A stretch of DNA of 64,000 nucleotides from Anisodus tanguticus (taxonomy: Eukaryota > Streptophyta > Magnoliopsida > Solanales > Solanaceae). The stretch covers positions 18,906,753 to 18,970,752 of the forward strand of contig CM067552.1 in NCBI GenBank assembly GCA_034509755.1. Reading direction: 5' to 3'. The notes under the pieces are model-generated. The model searched no databases, was not told the origin of the DNA, and saw only the letters and a program-made list of their open reading frames with translations. Shown piece after piece: positions 1 to 12,494 of the stretch (position 1 is its first letter; each line of letters opens with the position of its first letter). A program made the translations under genes and the position numbers.

Positions 1-651
1 ATATTAAGGTCTTGGGAGTAGTTGCATGAGATTTAGAGCGATAGTTGTAAGATTTGATACCTTCAGAATTCTTATGGGAATATTGATGTGATACAATGGG
101 AGATTCGATGGGTAAAGGGGTATTATATAAGGCTGCAGGTTTTGTGTCAAAATGTTCGGGGTTGTATCAAATTTACATATCGGATAGAAGTTGAGAAACA
201 TGAAGATTGTGATCATAAGTGCAGCTGATAATTAACCAACTGGGGAAATGAACAATTGAGGTGAATTGAAGTTGCAACAATATGGAATTGAAAGAAAAAT
301 TATCTACCTGGCAACAAATGAAGATGGAAACAAATTGTCCAATGTTCCATGCTACAGTTGCGATGAATTTGAAACGCAAAGGTGTCGCAAGAGAATAGTG
401 TTTCTGATTCACGTTTTTCCTTTCGTTCCACTTCTTTCACAACAAAAGTGGCACAAGCACGACTGAAATTTTTCGTATTCGATCTAATTTTTTAAGAGCC
501 CAGGCCTTTGTGTACTCTATAAATACATTCTAAACACGATTTTTACACAACTTTTGATATGTGGAAAGCTAGGAGTTGTTGGGAAGCTGAATTATTGGGT
601 TTTACCTTTTCTTCTCCATATTATTTGTATTTATGTTTCTTTGGATGATTC
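1..651 (+). repeat. Left half of an old LTR split by E1
   Basis: No gene is visible here. Removing E1 and one copy of its target duplication joins this stretch to 11104 onwards. The joined sequence reads like the U3/R part of a plant LTR, with a TATA-like CTATAAATA at 517-525 and, on the far side, a 'gaggagctaaac' leader motif and a U5-like end. The left boundary lies outside the window. The lineage is not certain; an Athila/Tat-type LTR is a guess from the leader motif. Confidence 0.45.
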
Positions 652-835
652 TGTTACACCCCATAAATTTCGCATTTCGTTGTGTCGTCAATGGATACTG
701 AAGCCCCAGGGAGGGGTATGACCTTACAGATGAATAATTAAGGTTTACATCTTGTTTATAGAGGTACCAGAGTATTTGGGAGTTAAACGGATCAAAGGAA
801 GTACGTTTCGATGAAAACAGGAAACTGGATAATTT

Positions 836-975
836 GACGGTGGAGTTGATAGTCCGTCAAATACTTTGATAGACCGTCAAATTGGCCAATGTGACTGTTA
901 ATTTTCCTGACAGTTTGACGGGAAGGTTGACGTATCATCGAATGTTGGATGGTCTATCGAATAGACCATTGTTTT
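836..975 (+). promoter_or_regulatory. U3 dyad cluster of E1
   Basis: Direct and inverted copies of a short motif (TTTGACGG, CCGTCAAA, TTGACG, ATCGAA) crowd into 140 bp that ends about 85 bp before the TATA box. The 3' LTR has a matching cluster at 8990-9115. The position fits an enhancer-like U3 element, which is inference. Confidence 0.55.
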
Positions 976-1059
976 ACGTCGGTGCAGTGTTGGTTATGCG
1001 TTTATATTGAAAAGTATCAGTTTGCAATTCATTTTCCCCCAAATTCAAGCCCTAGAATT

Positions 1060-1067
1060 CTATATAA
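1060..1067 (+). promoter_or_regulatory. TATA box of E1 5' LTR
   Basis: CTATATAAACC follows the U3 dyads and precedes a pyrimidine-rich start region. The equivalent site of the 3' LTR, near 9198, reads CTATCTAAACC, so only the 5' LTR keeps a canonical box. Confidence 0.6.
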
Positions 1068-2930
1068 ACCCTCTCTAACATACCCCCAACATCCCAAGTC
1101 GAAATCCAAGCTAAAGCTCGCAAGCATTTCGTGAGAAACTCCGTGATTGTCATAAGAACTATCGCCTCCTTGAAAGATTGGTTTTGGAAAATTTTGGAAG
1201 CAAGCTACTCTACTGTTTTGAGGAAATTTTGGAATGGAAGGGTAAGTGTTGCCCATATTTACCTATGATCATGAATAATTGTTAATTTGGAGAAAGTTAT
1301 GAAAAGGTTTTCATGATCAAAACTTCACAAATTTGTGAAATCTTCGTAATAGGAATTGTTGGGCTATTTTATTCTAATTATGAGTTGAATTGGATGATGG
1401 TATTGATTTTATATGTTATGGATTAAGGAAACTACGTTTTAACGAATTGTAAGGCTGAATCACATAAGACTTCTCGTATAAGAAAAGCCTAAGGAATCAT
1501 ATATGCTAGAATTGTTGAAAAAACACCTAACTGTGTTTTTATGGAAATTGTATTTTTGGATTGGAGTCATGAGATTGAATTATATGGGAATTCTTTGTGA
1601 AGGAATTTAAGAATCTGAGTTATTCGAAGTTGTCGATAATATACTTGCATGAATCTTTCTATGGAATTTGGATTCAATATTAATATCGATTTTTATGTGA
1701 TATAGATAATCACCCACATGAAGTGCGAAGACTTGTAGGACGATTGTTGCGTCAAGAACAAGGTATGTTATGGCATACTATTTCATTCTTTTGGCATGAT
1801 CTATGAATAATGTAATCATAACAATGTTACACCAAAAAGGCACTCTATTCTTAAGATTGAAAGCTTACGAACCTCATCACTCCATGTTGACGTATAATTC
1901 CTGGATTTTATTATTGTTCCTTGTCAAAGGCACCTCTCGCCTTGTTCCCTTTGAAGCGTATATTTTTCTTATGACTCTTGTCGATCCTCATATAATTGAT
2001 ACAAACACAACTACATAACGATAATCGAAGGATAATGACCTTGAGTCACTCTGATTTGTTTCATAAGGCCCTTCAGACTCTGTCTTGCATTGCACTTATA
2101 TATATGTAGCTATTTTCTTACCAAGCCACGCTATAGTTAGCCAGGTATGGCACGTAGATGTGCACCCAGCTACAGTTGGTTTTGATATTACCGAGTCCTA
2201 TATTTAGGCCAGGTATGACCGAGCCCTCATCAAGGCTAGGTACGATAAATATATATTATGACATGATTTGCCCCACAGAGAGGATGTATATTACTTTATA
2301 TGTCCCCACTAAGCAGCTTGATTTTTATAGGCATGCATACATTTTTATGATTGTGTTAGGTAGGCCCTCAAAGGCTTGTTATGAGTTTCAGGGACTTATA
2401 TACCCTTACTTATTATGATATGTCTTCTGTCTATATTGGTTATCTGCCTTACGTCTTTCGTACTGATGTCCTTTTTCAGGGACACTGCATTTCATACATG
2501 CATGTACAGATAGAGATGTAGATGCTTTCCTCACACTAGGACTCGACCCAGCTGGAGTTGTCACACTCCTTTCTTCTAGAGCTGTGTAGGGAGTAGATAG
2601 GTATGACAATTATGCATATGTATATAGTTGACTAGTTGTTGTCAATATACTCCTTATAGGATTGTAGACAGTTGTTTATGTGTGATAGTCGTGTGTGGCC
2701 TCATCATCCACTTCAGTAGATTTATTATGCACATGTCGGTGTTGTTATATATATGTATGGTTTGGGCCTTTTTTTAGTGTAGGTGGCTATGTCCGTATTC
2801 AGTCAAGTATGTGTCTGATGGTTGGTCATCCCATGAGTTGTGGTATATCTCTCAGGTATCAGGATCGGTACGCTTGGGCCTAAGGACACCGAATGCCGGA
2901 CACACCCTCCAAGGTTGGGGTGTGACAAAG

Positions 2931-2941
2931 TGGTATCAGAG
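2931..2941 (+). other. Primer binding site, initiator-Met tRNA type (E1)
   Basis: TGGTATCAGAG starts 3 bp after the end of the 5' LTR and matches the complement of the plant initiator methionine tRNA 3' end, the usual primer of many Ty1 and Ty3 plant elements. Confidence 0.9.
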
Positions 2942-2995
2942 TAAGTCAGTACTAGATATGTCTAATAGCCGTGTCTAGTAGAGTCTTGCTTATGG

Positions 2996-3013
2996 GTGTG
3001 TTGCGCGCCACAC
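2996..3013 (+). promoter_or_regulatory. Leader hairpin with palindromic loop (E1)
   Basis: Stem GTGTG/CACAC closes the 8-nt loop TTGCGCGC, which contains the 6-nt palindrome GCGCGC. It lies 55 nt after the primer site, downstream of the conserved TAGTAGAGTCTTG. E4 and E5 carry the same structure with different palindromes. A role in RNA dimerisation or packaging is inferred. Confidence 0.5.
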
Positions 3014-3137
3014 TTATAAACAGGAGGCTATCATGAATTTAGGATGTTACCTTTCTTGAAAATCTAGATCACGCGATAGAAGCAAAGTCATAAGTCACTA
3101 AATTCATATATTTTCCTCTTGGCCTTTATTTTCAGTA

Positions 3138-4161
3138 ATGTTGAGATCCAGGGAAAGTTTTGATAGCAGGAAGTGATTTAGAAATGCGCCACAAGGTACT
3201 AGCCGACAACCACCCACCCGTATAAATCCGAGGAATATAAGAACTCTAGAATGAAATGTAAGTTTTACAATAGAAGAAGACACGTCCATGGACGAAGAAC
3301 TAACTTTGGAGGAAGATTTGTCTGAGGATACATCTATGGAAGAGAACCTATCTAAGATCCCAGAGGAATCACCCTTTTTAGTTCCACCATTTCCAGTGGT
3401 AGTGCCAAATTATAGGAAATCCCATTTTATATAGAGTCCATCGGCGCAATGGTCATTTCCATTTGGGTTGGGTATGAGTGGTCATTTGTATGCAACAACA
3501 CCTCTAGTTATCTTTCTAAAGCAGGATAATGTTCAGATACCCTCATAGGATAGAACTTCCCATTATCGTGGACATCAATTAACCAAGGCTATCCCTAATG
3601 AGTAAAAGCGAGGAGAACGTAACCAGTAAGCAAACTGGAAGGTTCGGGATGGATGCAGGCGCTAAAGAATTGATAATGAGAGAAGCGTCAGATCGAAGTT
3701 CTCGGCTAGTAGTCAGGAAAAGACCAGAAGACGTTAGAAATAGTAGGCCACGATGTCAGCAATGTGGAGATAGACACGATGGAGTACGTTTATCCGACAT
3801 TGAGTTATGTTCTGGATGTGGAGCTTTAGGCCATAGGGCAAGGGAATGCCCTGAGAGATTTCAGTCATTATGCCATTAGTATGGACAGGTGCATTGCAGG
3901 ACATGCCGAGGTGATCTTGAGGAATGTTATTGGTGTGGGAACATGAGCCTTAGAGTGTATAGATGCCCAAGGTTGAGTCATGGAGACTAGTCGCTTCGGA
4001 TGTTACCTAGAATCATGCAATCAATCAGGTATATTGATAACTTTATTAAGAATAGTTATGTGTGTGTCTGTGCTCAGTCAGTTATTAGTGATATAAGGAT
4101 TATGTCATACAAGACATATATGAACTGTATATTGACACTAAAAGTTCAAGGTGGTAAGTGA
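3138..4161 (+). pseudogene. Gag-like zinc-knuckle protein remnant (E1)
   Basis: The putative start is the ATG at 3138, at the end of the leader. The N-terminal part is acidic (EEDLSEDTSMEE) and broken by frameshifts. From 3598 to the stop at 4159-4161 one frame is kept and is interrupted only by TAG codons at 3877-3879 and near 3988. E4 has CAG at the first and TAT at the second. Knuckles seen are CSGCGALGHRAREC and CYWCGNMSLRVYRC. The first is a full CX2CX4HX4C box. In the second, the histidine kept in E4 (SHRVYR) is leucine here. Extra CxxC pairs (CQQCG, CRTC) flank them. This suggests a nucleic-acid-binding Gag domain with an unusually long cysteine-rich region and a novel tail of about 65 residues. 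No capsid fold was recognised. Confidence 0.7.
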
Positions 4162-4239
4162 AATTTCTATTATGTTCAAGGATCTAAGTACGACGATTTA
4201 AGATCAGCTATCTATTGACTACGGACGTATTCAATGCTC

Positions 4240-5538
4240 TGTTAGGTAGATTTTAGTACAGTTTTAGAGTGTGTTTTAGGGAGTCTTTTGTTTGTCTTTT
4301 AGTTATTTTGGGCAGTATTATGCGTGTGTTGTGTGTTTTCAGGTTTTAAGCGACTCAGAAAGGAATAAGGCGAATCCAAAGGAAATAGGCGGTTATTAAG
4401 GACAAAAATGCATAGTTAGTCACAAGAGATAAGTCAAAAAAGCCCTGGGAAGCTCGGAAAACAATTTAAACGAATTCCGAACGAAGAAGGCTGAAGAGTC
4501 GCGGCGCAACAAGTTGAAGAGTCGCGATGCCCCACTGGTAGTAATTATATGACTTTCAAAAGCGAATTAGCACTGCGGCGCTCTATTAGCTGAGCCGCGG
4601 CGCCGACAACGTCAGGGCAGCGAAAAACCTAAATTTAACAAGGGCAAAAAGGTCCATGTTGGGGGGTTTTTGTGATATATATTGGGGGAAACGTTTTTTT
4701 GAATGAGGGGAGCACACTTTGGAGGTAAGAACAAGAGAACAAGAAGTCATTAGAGACATCTATTGTTCAAGTTCTTTTCTTTTTCTTTACTTTAATTCAG
4801 TTCATGTTGGATATTAAGTTAATTAGTTTTCTTATCATGTCTAGGAGCTAATTACTTTATTAGGTTTTTCCGTTGAATCACTTGAAACTCTATTATGATT
4901 TAATGCATTGTTAATGTTCTTCTTCATCTATTAAAATCTATTCAACTTGCGGTTATTGAATGAGAATTAATTGGCCTTTAGTTTTCATTATCCATATGAG
5001 TTCAAATCAAGATCTGAAATGGGAGATTTGAATATGCTATAGTTGATTAGACCTAGGTTTAATCTTGAACGAAAGTATCATGACTTCCTGTGTAGCGTTT
5101 TAGGGTATTGATCTTAATCCTCCTATGTTGTCGAACTTATCATAGAAATATAGAAAGTTCTCACTTAGGTTGAGTTTTTATATATCCTAACCGGAATATA
5201 GAACATCTCAGTTAACCTGCTATCTTAATAAAAAGAAGAATCGTTAGTCTTGCATTAATGAATGATAGAGTGGGAAGTTGAGGAGATTGGAAACCCTAAT
5301 TCCTTCATTATTGAATTAAACCTAGGGTATTTCATTGCTATTTTATTCTAGAAATTCATGTTAGTTTGTTAATTCTTTAGTTAAAAATCATCACTTATAT
5401 TCGTTAGCCAAATAGAAACTAAAGAGTTAGTTAATTGGTACTTGATAAATCAGTCTCTGTGAACGATACTCGGTCTTACCGAAATTTATTACAAATTGCG
5501 ATACATACACTTGCATAGCATCTAGAAATACTGCAACA
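4240..5538 (+). mobile_element. Solo LTR inserted inside E1
   Basis: The 1299-bp segment begins TGTTAGGTAG and ends ACTGCAACA. It is flanked by TGCTC (4235-4239) and CGCTC (5539-5543), a 5-bp target duplication with one change. The uninterrupted E4 copy reads straight across this point near 46169, which confirms the insertion. It contains a CG-rich dyad cluster (4496-4615) and a U5-like end. There is no internal domain or second LTR, so it is a recombination product. Family uncertain. Confidence 0.85.
4496..4615 (+). promoter_or_regulatory. CG-rich dyad cluster of the nested solo LTR
   Basis: Repeated GTCGCGGCGC, GTCGCGATGC, CTGCGGCGCT and CCGCGGCGCC lie within 120 bp. The placement and style resemble the U3 dyads of the other LTR families in this window. 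Confidence 0.45.
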
Positions 5539-5543
5539 CGCTC

Positions 5544-8500
5544 TTAGACTCTATAGCATAAGTAATACAAGGACGCCGAAGATATATAACTATGACCCGA
5601 GTAAGGAGGATTCATAAGTCCAAAGAACTAAAGGGGACTCTAAAAGAGTAATAAGGAAAAGGAATTCCCAGAATGAGTTACCTAAAGTTTCATTTAGAAG
5701 ACAGTGAAAAGAAGAAGAAAGGGACTCAAAAATTTTTACGTTGATAAGTAATCTCAAATCCCTTCATAAGGATTAAACTATTCAGGAGTAACAGTTAAAC
5801 GGAATGAGATTTGTCAATTAAAGGAAAGCAATATACCTTTTTCACCGAAAACAAGCGACAGAGTTCTCAACATTAAGTGGAAATAATTATCAATGAGGAT
5901 ATGATCAATAGAGACGCAGTGACAAATGATAAAATGATGCTTGGTAAACTCAAGAAAGAAGCATTATGATAACTTAACAAATTTAAGGAAATACATTTCA
6001 CAAGAGGATCGACGAGGAGTCGGTAATAGTAAGAAGATCGACAAAGGAGTCCGAGTAAGACCTCTAAGCAACAACGATACCAATAAAAGGTAGGCGTACA
6101 GGCAAAGTAGTGGTATTTAAGTTTCCAGCTAAAGATATAGATTATGACGTCAATAAGTACGATACCGAAAGTACGCTAATACGAAGAATCTATGAAGAAA
6201 TTCCAATTGGTAATTTCTAAGTTGAGTGATCGGACAACAGATAGAAAAGAATTCTAGTACCAATTTAAGGGAGAATGCCCGAAGTTAGTAACAAGAATGA
6301 ATGTAGCCATGACTCGAATTAAGTATGTCAAGCCTCAGGATCGTCGGGAATATTGATAAGGTGTTTAAAGATATATGAGTGGGAGTAAGCACAAGGAAAG
6401 TCTGACGTGGGTATCGGGCGGAGCAACGAAGAGATGATCTAAAGTAAACGATAAGGAAAAGATCTAAAGAATAAGAATGAGGAAGCAAAAGATGAACGAA
6501 TAGCTGGTGGAAAAAATTGTGACTGCTGAATGGACTTGAGATCTCACAAGAAGAATAATACTATGATCATAAAGTTAAGGACAATAGTACAAAGGAAGAC
6601 AAATTGAGGAACGAGGATGACAACGTTGACTAAAATACGGTAAGTACGAAGAGAATCCATTGGATCAACATCTTGCAAAAGCAAAGCCTTCAGCGAAAAA
6701 GGAAAGGGGATGACTCCTAGCATGAATGATATTGGAAGATAACATGAGTACGTCAAAGATTTGCTTTGAAAAAACATGCGTATAAGGAATACCCACCAAA
6801 TGAATGATCGAATGTGAAGTATAAGCGATTTTGACGTTACAAGAGACAAGTACGTGCTCTTAGTATGAAAGAAATATCATTTTTGGGAGATCATGAATCC
6901 GAAGCTAGTGGGTATATTAGATGCTCTAGTAATGAGGGAAACAAAATAAGAAACAACGTCGAAAAGAATAAAATGCATTGTTTTTAGTATTTGACAAATG
7001 ATATAAAATGAGAGACGATACTTGAGAAAATATGAGGTATAACTAAGAAAATGATGAGTCTATATCGGAATACATAGCATCGCCCAATAAGTATACAAGC
7101 TCGAGACACTGTAAGAAGCAAAAGGATCATGTGTAAAGAGTAGGAAGGTAATGGACCATAGGGTCGTATACCATGGAACAATGATAGTCACTAAACAAGT
7201 CACAGAAAAGGACCACACCAAAGAAGTAATAGATGGACAACCATAATAGAAACTGGGTAATACCCTTTTGAAGCTATGGTTAAATGAATTCTTCCTTATA
7301 TTGGGAATTGAGGAGCGTCAAGACAACGAGTCTCATCTAAAGCCCCTTTAAGAAGTATTGTGAGATGGAGTAGAGATAATAATGGGAACCTTATCAAAGA
7401 TCCGAGGATTATCTTTAAGGACCATTACGTAATCAGAATATTAATGCCAAAGTGACTCGTTAGTCTGCACGGTAGTGACTAAGTCTGGTTATACAATCAA
7501 AGTTTGATCAAAGGTTTATTTTAAAAACTATCTTAAGTCATTGTACAATTGCTCACTAAGAAAACCAATTAATCCAATGACCAATTTAAAAGAAGCCCTG
7601 AGTATTCAGAATTTCCATATGTCCCGTCCTAAGATGACCAATGAATATTTCAGGTCGGACTATCGGACCCAGGCCGAGGGTGAACATATAGAATTTGGAA
7701 GAAATTTGAAATAAGGAATGATGACTAGTAAAAGACATAATGTCAGATCGGTGAATTAATAATTAAACATGGCAAAAGAGTAGAACTCTTATCGATGTCA
7801 CAAGAAAAGAAAGAAACCGAAAGTAACGATATCTGATTTGAAGAAACGAATTATGAAAGAATACTTAGATCAATGAGAAAATGAATTAAGAAATTTGGCA
7901 TTAAAATCAAGATTCAACTTGATAAGGGAAAAAAATTATGTTTGAGATAATTCAAGGTCATAATACCAAACCCAGTTGAAAAAGACAGTAACCAGTGAGC
8001 AAAGCATAGTCCCAATTGGAGATGTTTATTCAGGAAATACTACAAATAAGAGTGGAGAAGAGATGTATGGACGAAGGGAGTTTTTGAACCAGTAGGCTGC
8101 TCAGAATTTATGTACCGTATAAGGACACTATCGTGAAGGAGAGAAGAAAAGCAGAGAAAAAAATAGATTCAAATAACTCCAACATAAGATGAACATTACA
8201 ACATAAAAAGGAAGGATATAGCCCAAATGTCATAATACAACGGCCCAGATAAGGTACAACCATAAGGCAATTGTACAAAGAAGAAGTACAACTATGTGAA
8301 AATTTGAGAATATACTAGCAATGTATGACAGTGTAATATAATTGAACGATACGACAAGACAGTCCTTAGTCTGCAAAAAAAAATTATCAGAATGGTCACA
8401 GAACCTAAGAATTGCTTTACTCAAGTGATCTAGATTCTAGCTTTATATTAGTATTCGTGCGATATAATTCCTCTATCCTATTCGATGTATCTATTTGGAC

Positions 8501-8795
8501 CATGTACCCTCTATAACCAATGTCTTTTAAGCGAACGTAACGAGTGCAACTTGAATGTCTATAAGAAGATGTCAAGGTAAGTTATGGTTGAACCTTTTTA
8601 AATTTCTGCAAGTATAAGCGGTCGTGTGAGGTCGATTGATGTTATTTTGATATTGTGTTTCCCTGTGTGGCATTGAATACATGTTTGGGCTACTTGATAA
8701 GTTTTGGATAGTCCTGTTTAGAAATCAAACTCTGCCAAAATTTCTGGAAATCTTGGGAGTTAGAATATTTCCAACATTCACGGATGAATGTTCCT
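5544..8795 (+). other. Conserved non-coding internal domain of E1
   Basis: About 3.25 kb runs from the solo-LTR junction to the polypurine tract. It is purine-rich on the plus strand and full of stops in every frame. It aligns by eye along its whole length with 46169-49592 of E4, for example the shared block around 7580-7720 and 48310-48440. I see no protease, reverse transcriptase, RNase H, integrase or chromodomain motif. The small minus-strand frames are low-complexity shadows. It could be decayed coding sequence or a structural filler, as in LARD elements. Confidence 0.6.
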
Positions 8796-8808
8796 AAGGG
8801 GGGAAGGA
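8796..8808 (+). other. Polypurine tract of E1
   Basis: AAGGGGGGAAGGA directly precedes the 3' LTR and would prime plus-strand DNA synthesis. Confidence 0.85.
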
Positions 8809-11103
8809 TGTTACACCCCGTAAGTTTCACATTTTAATATGTTGTCAATGGATACTGAAGCCTTAAGGAGGGGTATGAATTTAAAAAGGATAATAAAGGT
8901 TTACAACTTGTTTATGGAGGTACCTCAATATTCGGGAGTTAAACGGATCGAAGGAAGTACGTTTCAGCGAAAACAAGAAACTGGGTAGTTTGACGGTGGA
9001 GTTGACGGACTGTCAAATTGCCTAAGGTGACTGTCAATATTCCTGGCAGTTTGACGGGAAGGTTGATGGACCGTCGAACATTTACGGTCCATCGAATGGA
9101 CTGTCGTTTTACGTCGGTGTAGTGTTCGTTACGGATTTATATTTAAATGTATTGGTTTGCAATTCATTTCCCCCCAAATTTAAGCCCTAGAATTCTATCT
9201 AAACCCTTTCTAACATACCCCAACATCCCAAGTAGAAATCCATTCTAAAGCCCGCAAGAATTACGTGAGAAACGCCATGATTGTCATAAGAACTATCGCC
9301 TCCTTGAAGGATTGGTTTTGGAAATTTTGGAAGCAAGCTACTCTACGATTTTGAGGAGATTTATGTAAGTAAGGGTAAGTGTTACCTATCATTACCTATG
9401 ATCATGAATAATTGTTAATTTGGAGAATGTTATGAAAATGTTTTCATGATAAAATCTTCACAAATTTGTGAAATCTTCGTAATAGGAATTGTTAGGCTGT
9501 TTTACTCTAATTATGAGTCGAATTTGATGATGGTATTGATTGTATATGTTATGGATTAAGGAAAGTATGGTTTAAGGAATTGTAAGGGTGAATCACATAA
9601 GACTTCTCTTATAACAAAAGCCTAAGGAATCATATATGCTAGAATCATTGAAAAACAACCTAACTGAGTTTTTATGGAAATTGTATTTTTGGATTGGAGC
9701 CGTGAGATTGAATTATATGGGAATTATTTATAAAGGAATTTAATAGTCCGGGGTATTTGAAGTTGTCGATAAGATACTTACATGAATCTTTCTATAAATT
9801 TTGGATTCAATATTGATATCGATTTTTATGTGATATAGATAATCACCTGCATAAAGTGTAAAGACTCGTAGAATGATTGTTGCATCAAGGACAAGGTATG
9901 TTAAGGCATAGTCATTCATTCTTTTTGCATGATCTATTATTAATGTAATCATAACAATGTTACACCAAAAAGGCACTATATTCTTGAGATTGAAAGCTTG
10001 CGAACCTCATCGTTCCATGTTGACATATAATTGTTGTATTTTATTGTTGTTCCTTGTCAAAGGCACTTCTTGCCTTGTTTCCATTGAAGCATGTATTTTT
10101 CTTATGACTCTTGTTGGCCCTCAAATAATTGATACAAATACAAATACATAACAATAATCAGAGGATAACGACATTGAGTCACTCTGATTGGTTTTATAAG
10201 GCCCGTCAGAGTCTGTCTTGCATTTCACTTATATATATGTAGTTATTTTCTTACCAAGTCGCGATATAGTCATCCGGGTATGTCACGTATACGTGCAACC
10301 AGGTGTAGTTGGCTTTGATATTACCGAGTTCCATATTTGAGTCGGGTACAATCGAGTCTCATCGAGACCGGATATGATATATATGCATTTTGACATGATT
10401 TTCCCCACAAAGAGGCTGGATATTACTATATATGGCCCCACTGAGTGGCTTAATTTTTACAGACATGCATACATTTTCATGATTGTGTCAAGTAGGCCCT
10501 CAGAGGCTTATTATGAGTTTTAGATTGACTTTTGTACCCTTACCTCTTATGATATGTCTTCTGTCTGTATTGGTTATCTGCCTTACATATTCAATACGTC
10601 TTTCGTACTGATGTTCCTTTTTGGGAACATTGCGTTTTATTCCCGCAGGTACAGATAGAGATGCAGATGTTTTCCTCACACTAGGACTCGACTCAGCTGG
10701 AGTTGTCACGCTCTTTTCTTCCAGAGTTGTCTAGGAAGTTGATAGGTATGATGATTGTGCATATGTATATAGTTGGGTATGGCGAGGGCCTATCTCGACC
10801 AGTTGTTGTTAGTATACTCCTTAGAGGATTGTAGATAGTTATGTATGTGTGATAGTCGTGTGTGGACTCGCCATCCTCTTCAGGAGATTTATTATGCACA
10901 TGTCGGCCTTATCGACCTTGTTATATATATGCATGGTTTGGGACTTGTCTGAGTGCAGATGGCTATGTCCATATTTAGTCGAGTATGTGTCTGAGGCCTT
11001 GTCGACCCATGAGTTGTGGTATATCTCTCAGGTATTAGGATCAGTACGCTCGGGTCTTAGGGTGCCGGGTGCCGGCCACACCCCCCAAAGTTGGGGTGTG
11101 ACA
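8809..11103 (+). repeat. E1 3' LTR
   Basis: This 2295-bp partner of 652-2927 starts TGTTACACCCCG and ends TTGGGGTGTGACA. The copies differ by scattered, mainly transition-type changes and small indels, so the insertion is not recent. Confidence 0.92.
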
Positions 11104-11853
11104 GATTCGTCATTTTTTTCTATGTCTATGAGGAGCTAAACTTCATGTTCTAGGGTTGTCTTAAACCTTGAATACTAACATTTGAATATTATTTCCATCT
11201 TAGTTTGAATTATCACTTGCAATTGCTTCTTTAATTATGCATTTAATTACTTGATTGTAGCGCAATAGTTAAGCTATATCAACTACCTAATATACATGCT
11301 TGAGAAAAATATTTTTTAGATTAGAGAAGGATTAAAGAGGGAATGGTATAATTTTCTAGAATTAGGGCAGGGATTTGCAGGTAGGATAAGGATATACCTA
11401 GTTGTCTTGTTCAATTAAATACCTTAAACTCATTGCATTCTTAATAGATAAATTTCATAGGAATATAGGCGACAATCTATTCTGAATAGGTGAGTAGTAA
11501 TTCGTGAAAATACTACGAGTAATACTAATCTAGTTAATTAACAATAATAGGTAATTCAGATTAAGAAGGAATAGTTCGGTAACTCAATAGGATTGGTGAA
11601 CTAACCACAACCCTAGAACATTCATCTCATTGATAACATAAAAATCCACTCTTGATTTGGTTTAAGTTCATTAGTTATTTTATTTTAATTTTAAGTGGTT
11701 TATCATTTTAACTTTTGGGCTATCGCTTGAATAAATAATTAATATTCATTTGTTAAATAGTTAATTATAATTCCTTGTGGGTTTGACACTCGATAATCCT
11801 ATCCATTTATTACTTGTACGACCACGTATATTTGCGTCTGCGTTTGGGAATAA
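11104..11853 (+). repeat. Right half of the old LTR split by E1
   Basis: This continues the sequence of 1-651. It contains a 'gaggagctaaac' motif after the start, an AT-rich U5, and an end near GGGAATAACA. A possible primer-site-like TTGGCGC follows near 11922. No reading frame is seen. Confidence 0.4.
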
Positions 11854-12494
11854 CATGAGTTGATAGAATTAAATGGAATCTCTAAAATCCTGGAGTCTGG
11901 TCGTTATTTTAGTTATTCGTTGATTGGCGCTGTAAACCTTTTCGGACGGATCGCTGCAGACTTATGTAATTGATCACTTCAACGATTGACTGTGGTTCTA
12001 TTTTCTATGTGTTTGATCAAATAGTCTTTGCTTCTGACATATTCTTACCAATACAAGTTATAACTCATATATTAAAACTTGAAATGGTTAGTTTTTTTCA
12101 ATTTGGTAATTAATTTTCATTTTGTTCTCCTCCACATGGTCCAAGTAGTACTATACTTCTCATTAAAAAAATGGAAAAAAAAATAGAAGAAAGAAGTCGT
12201 TTGCTGATGATAGAAAAGGAAATGAATTGGCATAATTGGTATTAGCAAGTACAGAGTCAGTATTTAAAGTACATCGGTTTGATTTTGCTAGTGAACCTAC
12301 AACTCGTTTTATTTATGAGTTTCAAAACTAAAATTTATATGTATTTAATCAATTTTCTTATACAAGTACATCATTTAAGCAAAAGTTATTAAGTTCATCT
12401 GAATTCATAACTAATGATCTTGCTCCTCTTTTAGGTATTAGTGAATTCATTCAATGATAAGTGAATCAAATAGTGATTCCTACAACATTGTCTC
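11854..12494. other. No gene; decayed retroelement internal sequence
   Basis: AT-rich sequence follows the old LTR. No frame, domain or repeat unit is recognised. Bases 12490-12494 (GTCTC) are the left target duplication of the next solo LTR. Confidence 0.35.

Larger units (their letters stand above)
652..2927 (+). repeat. E1 5' LTR
   Basis: The 2276-bp LTR runs from TGTTACACCCC to GGTTGGGGTGTGACA and is paired with 8809-11103. U3 holds a cluster of short dyad motifs built on CCGTCAAA and TTGACGG (836-975), followed by a TATA box near 1060. The 3' half contains degenerate subrepeats such as AGGCTAGGTACGA and GAGAGGATG, also seen in E4 and E5. Confidence 0.92.
652..11103 (+). mobile_element. 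E1: non-autonomous LTR retrotransposon, zinc-knuckle family
   Basis: This is a complete element with two LTRs that start TGTTACACCCC and end GGGGTGTGACA. A perfect 5-bp target duplication GATTC flanks it (647-651 and 11104-11108). It has an initiator-Met primer site, a gag-like frame with CCHC knuckles, a long internal domain without recognisable pol, and a polypurine tract. It shares its whole plan with E4 (42665-51892), but the different target duplications show independent insertions. A later solo LTR sits inside it at 4240-5538. The lack of pol makes it a LARD-like derivative that needs proteins from another element. Its LTR 3' half and leader resemble those of E5, a possible helper. Confidence 0.93.

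Noticed and set aside
6544..6849. 101-codon hydrophobic minus-strand frame in E1
   Set aside because: The E4 counterpart (47214-47399) is shorter and differs in frame. Hydrophobicity follows from purine-rich DNA read in reverse.
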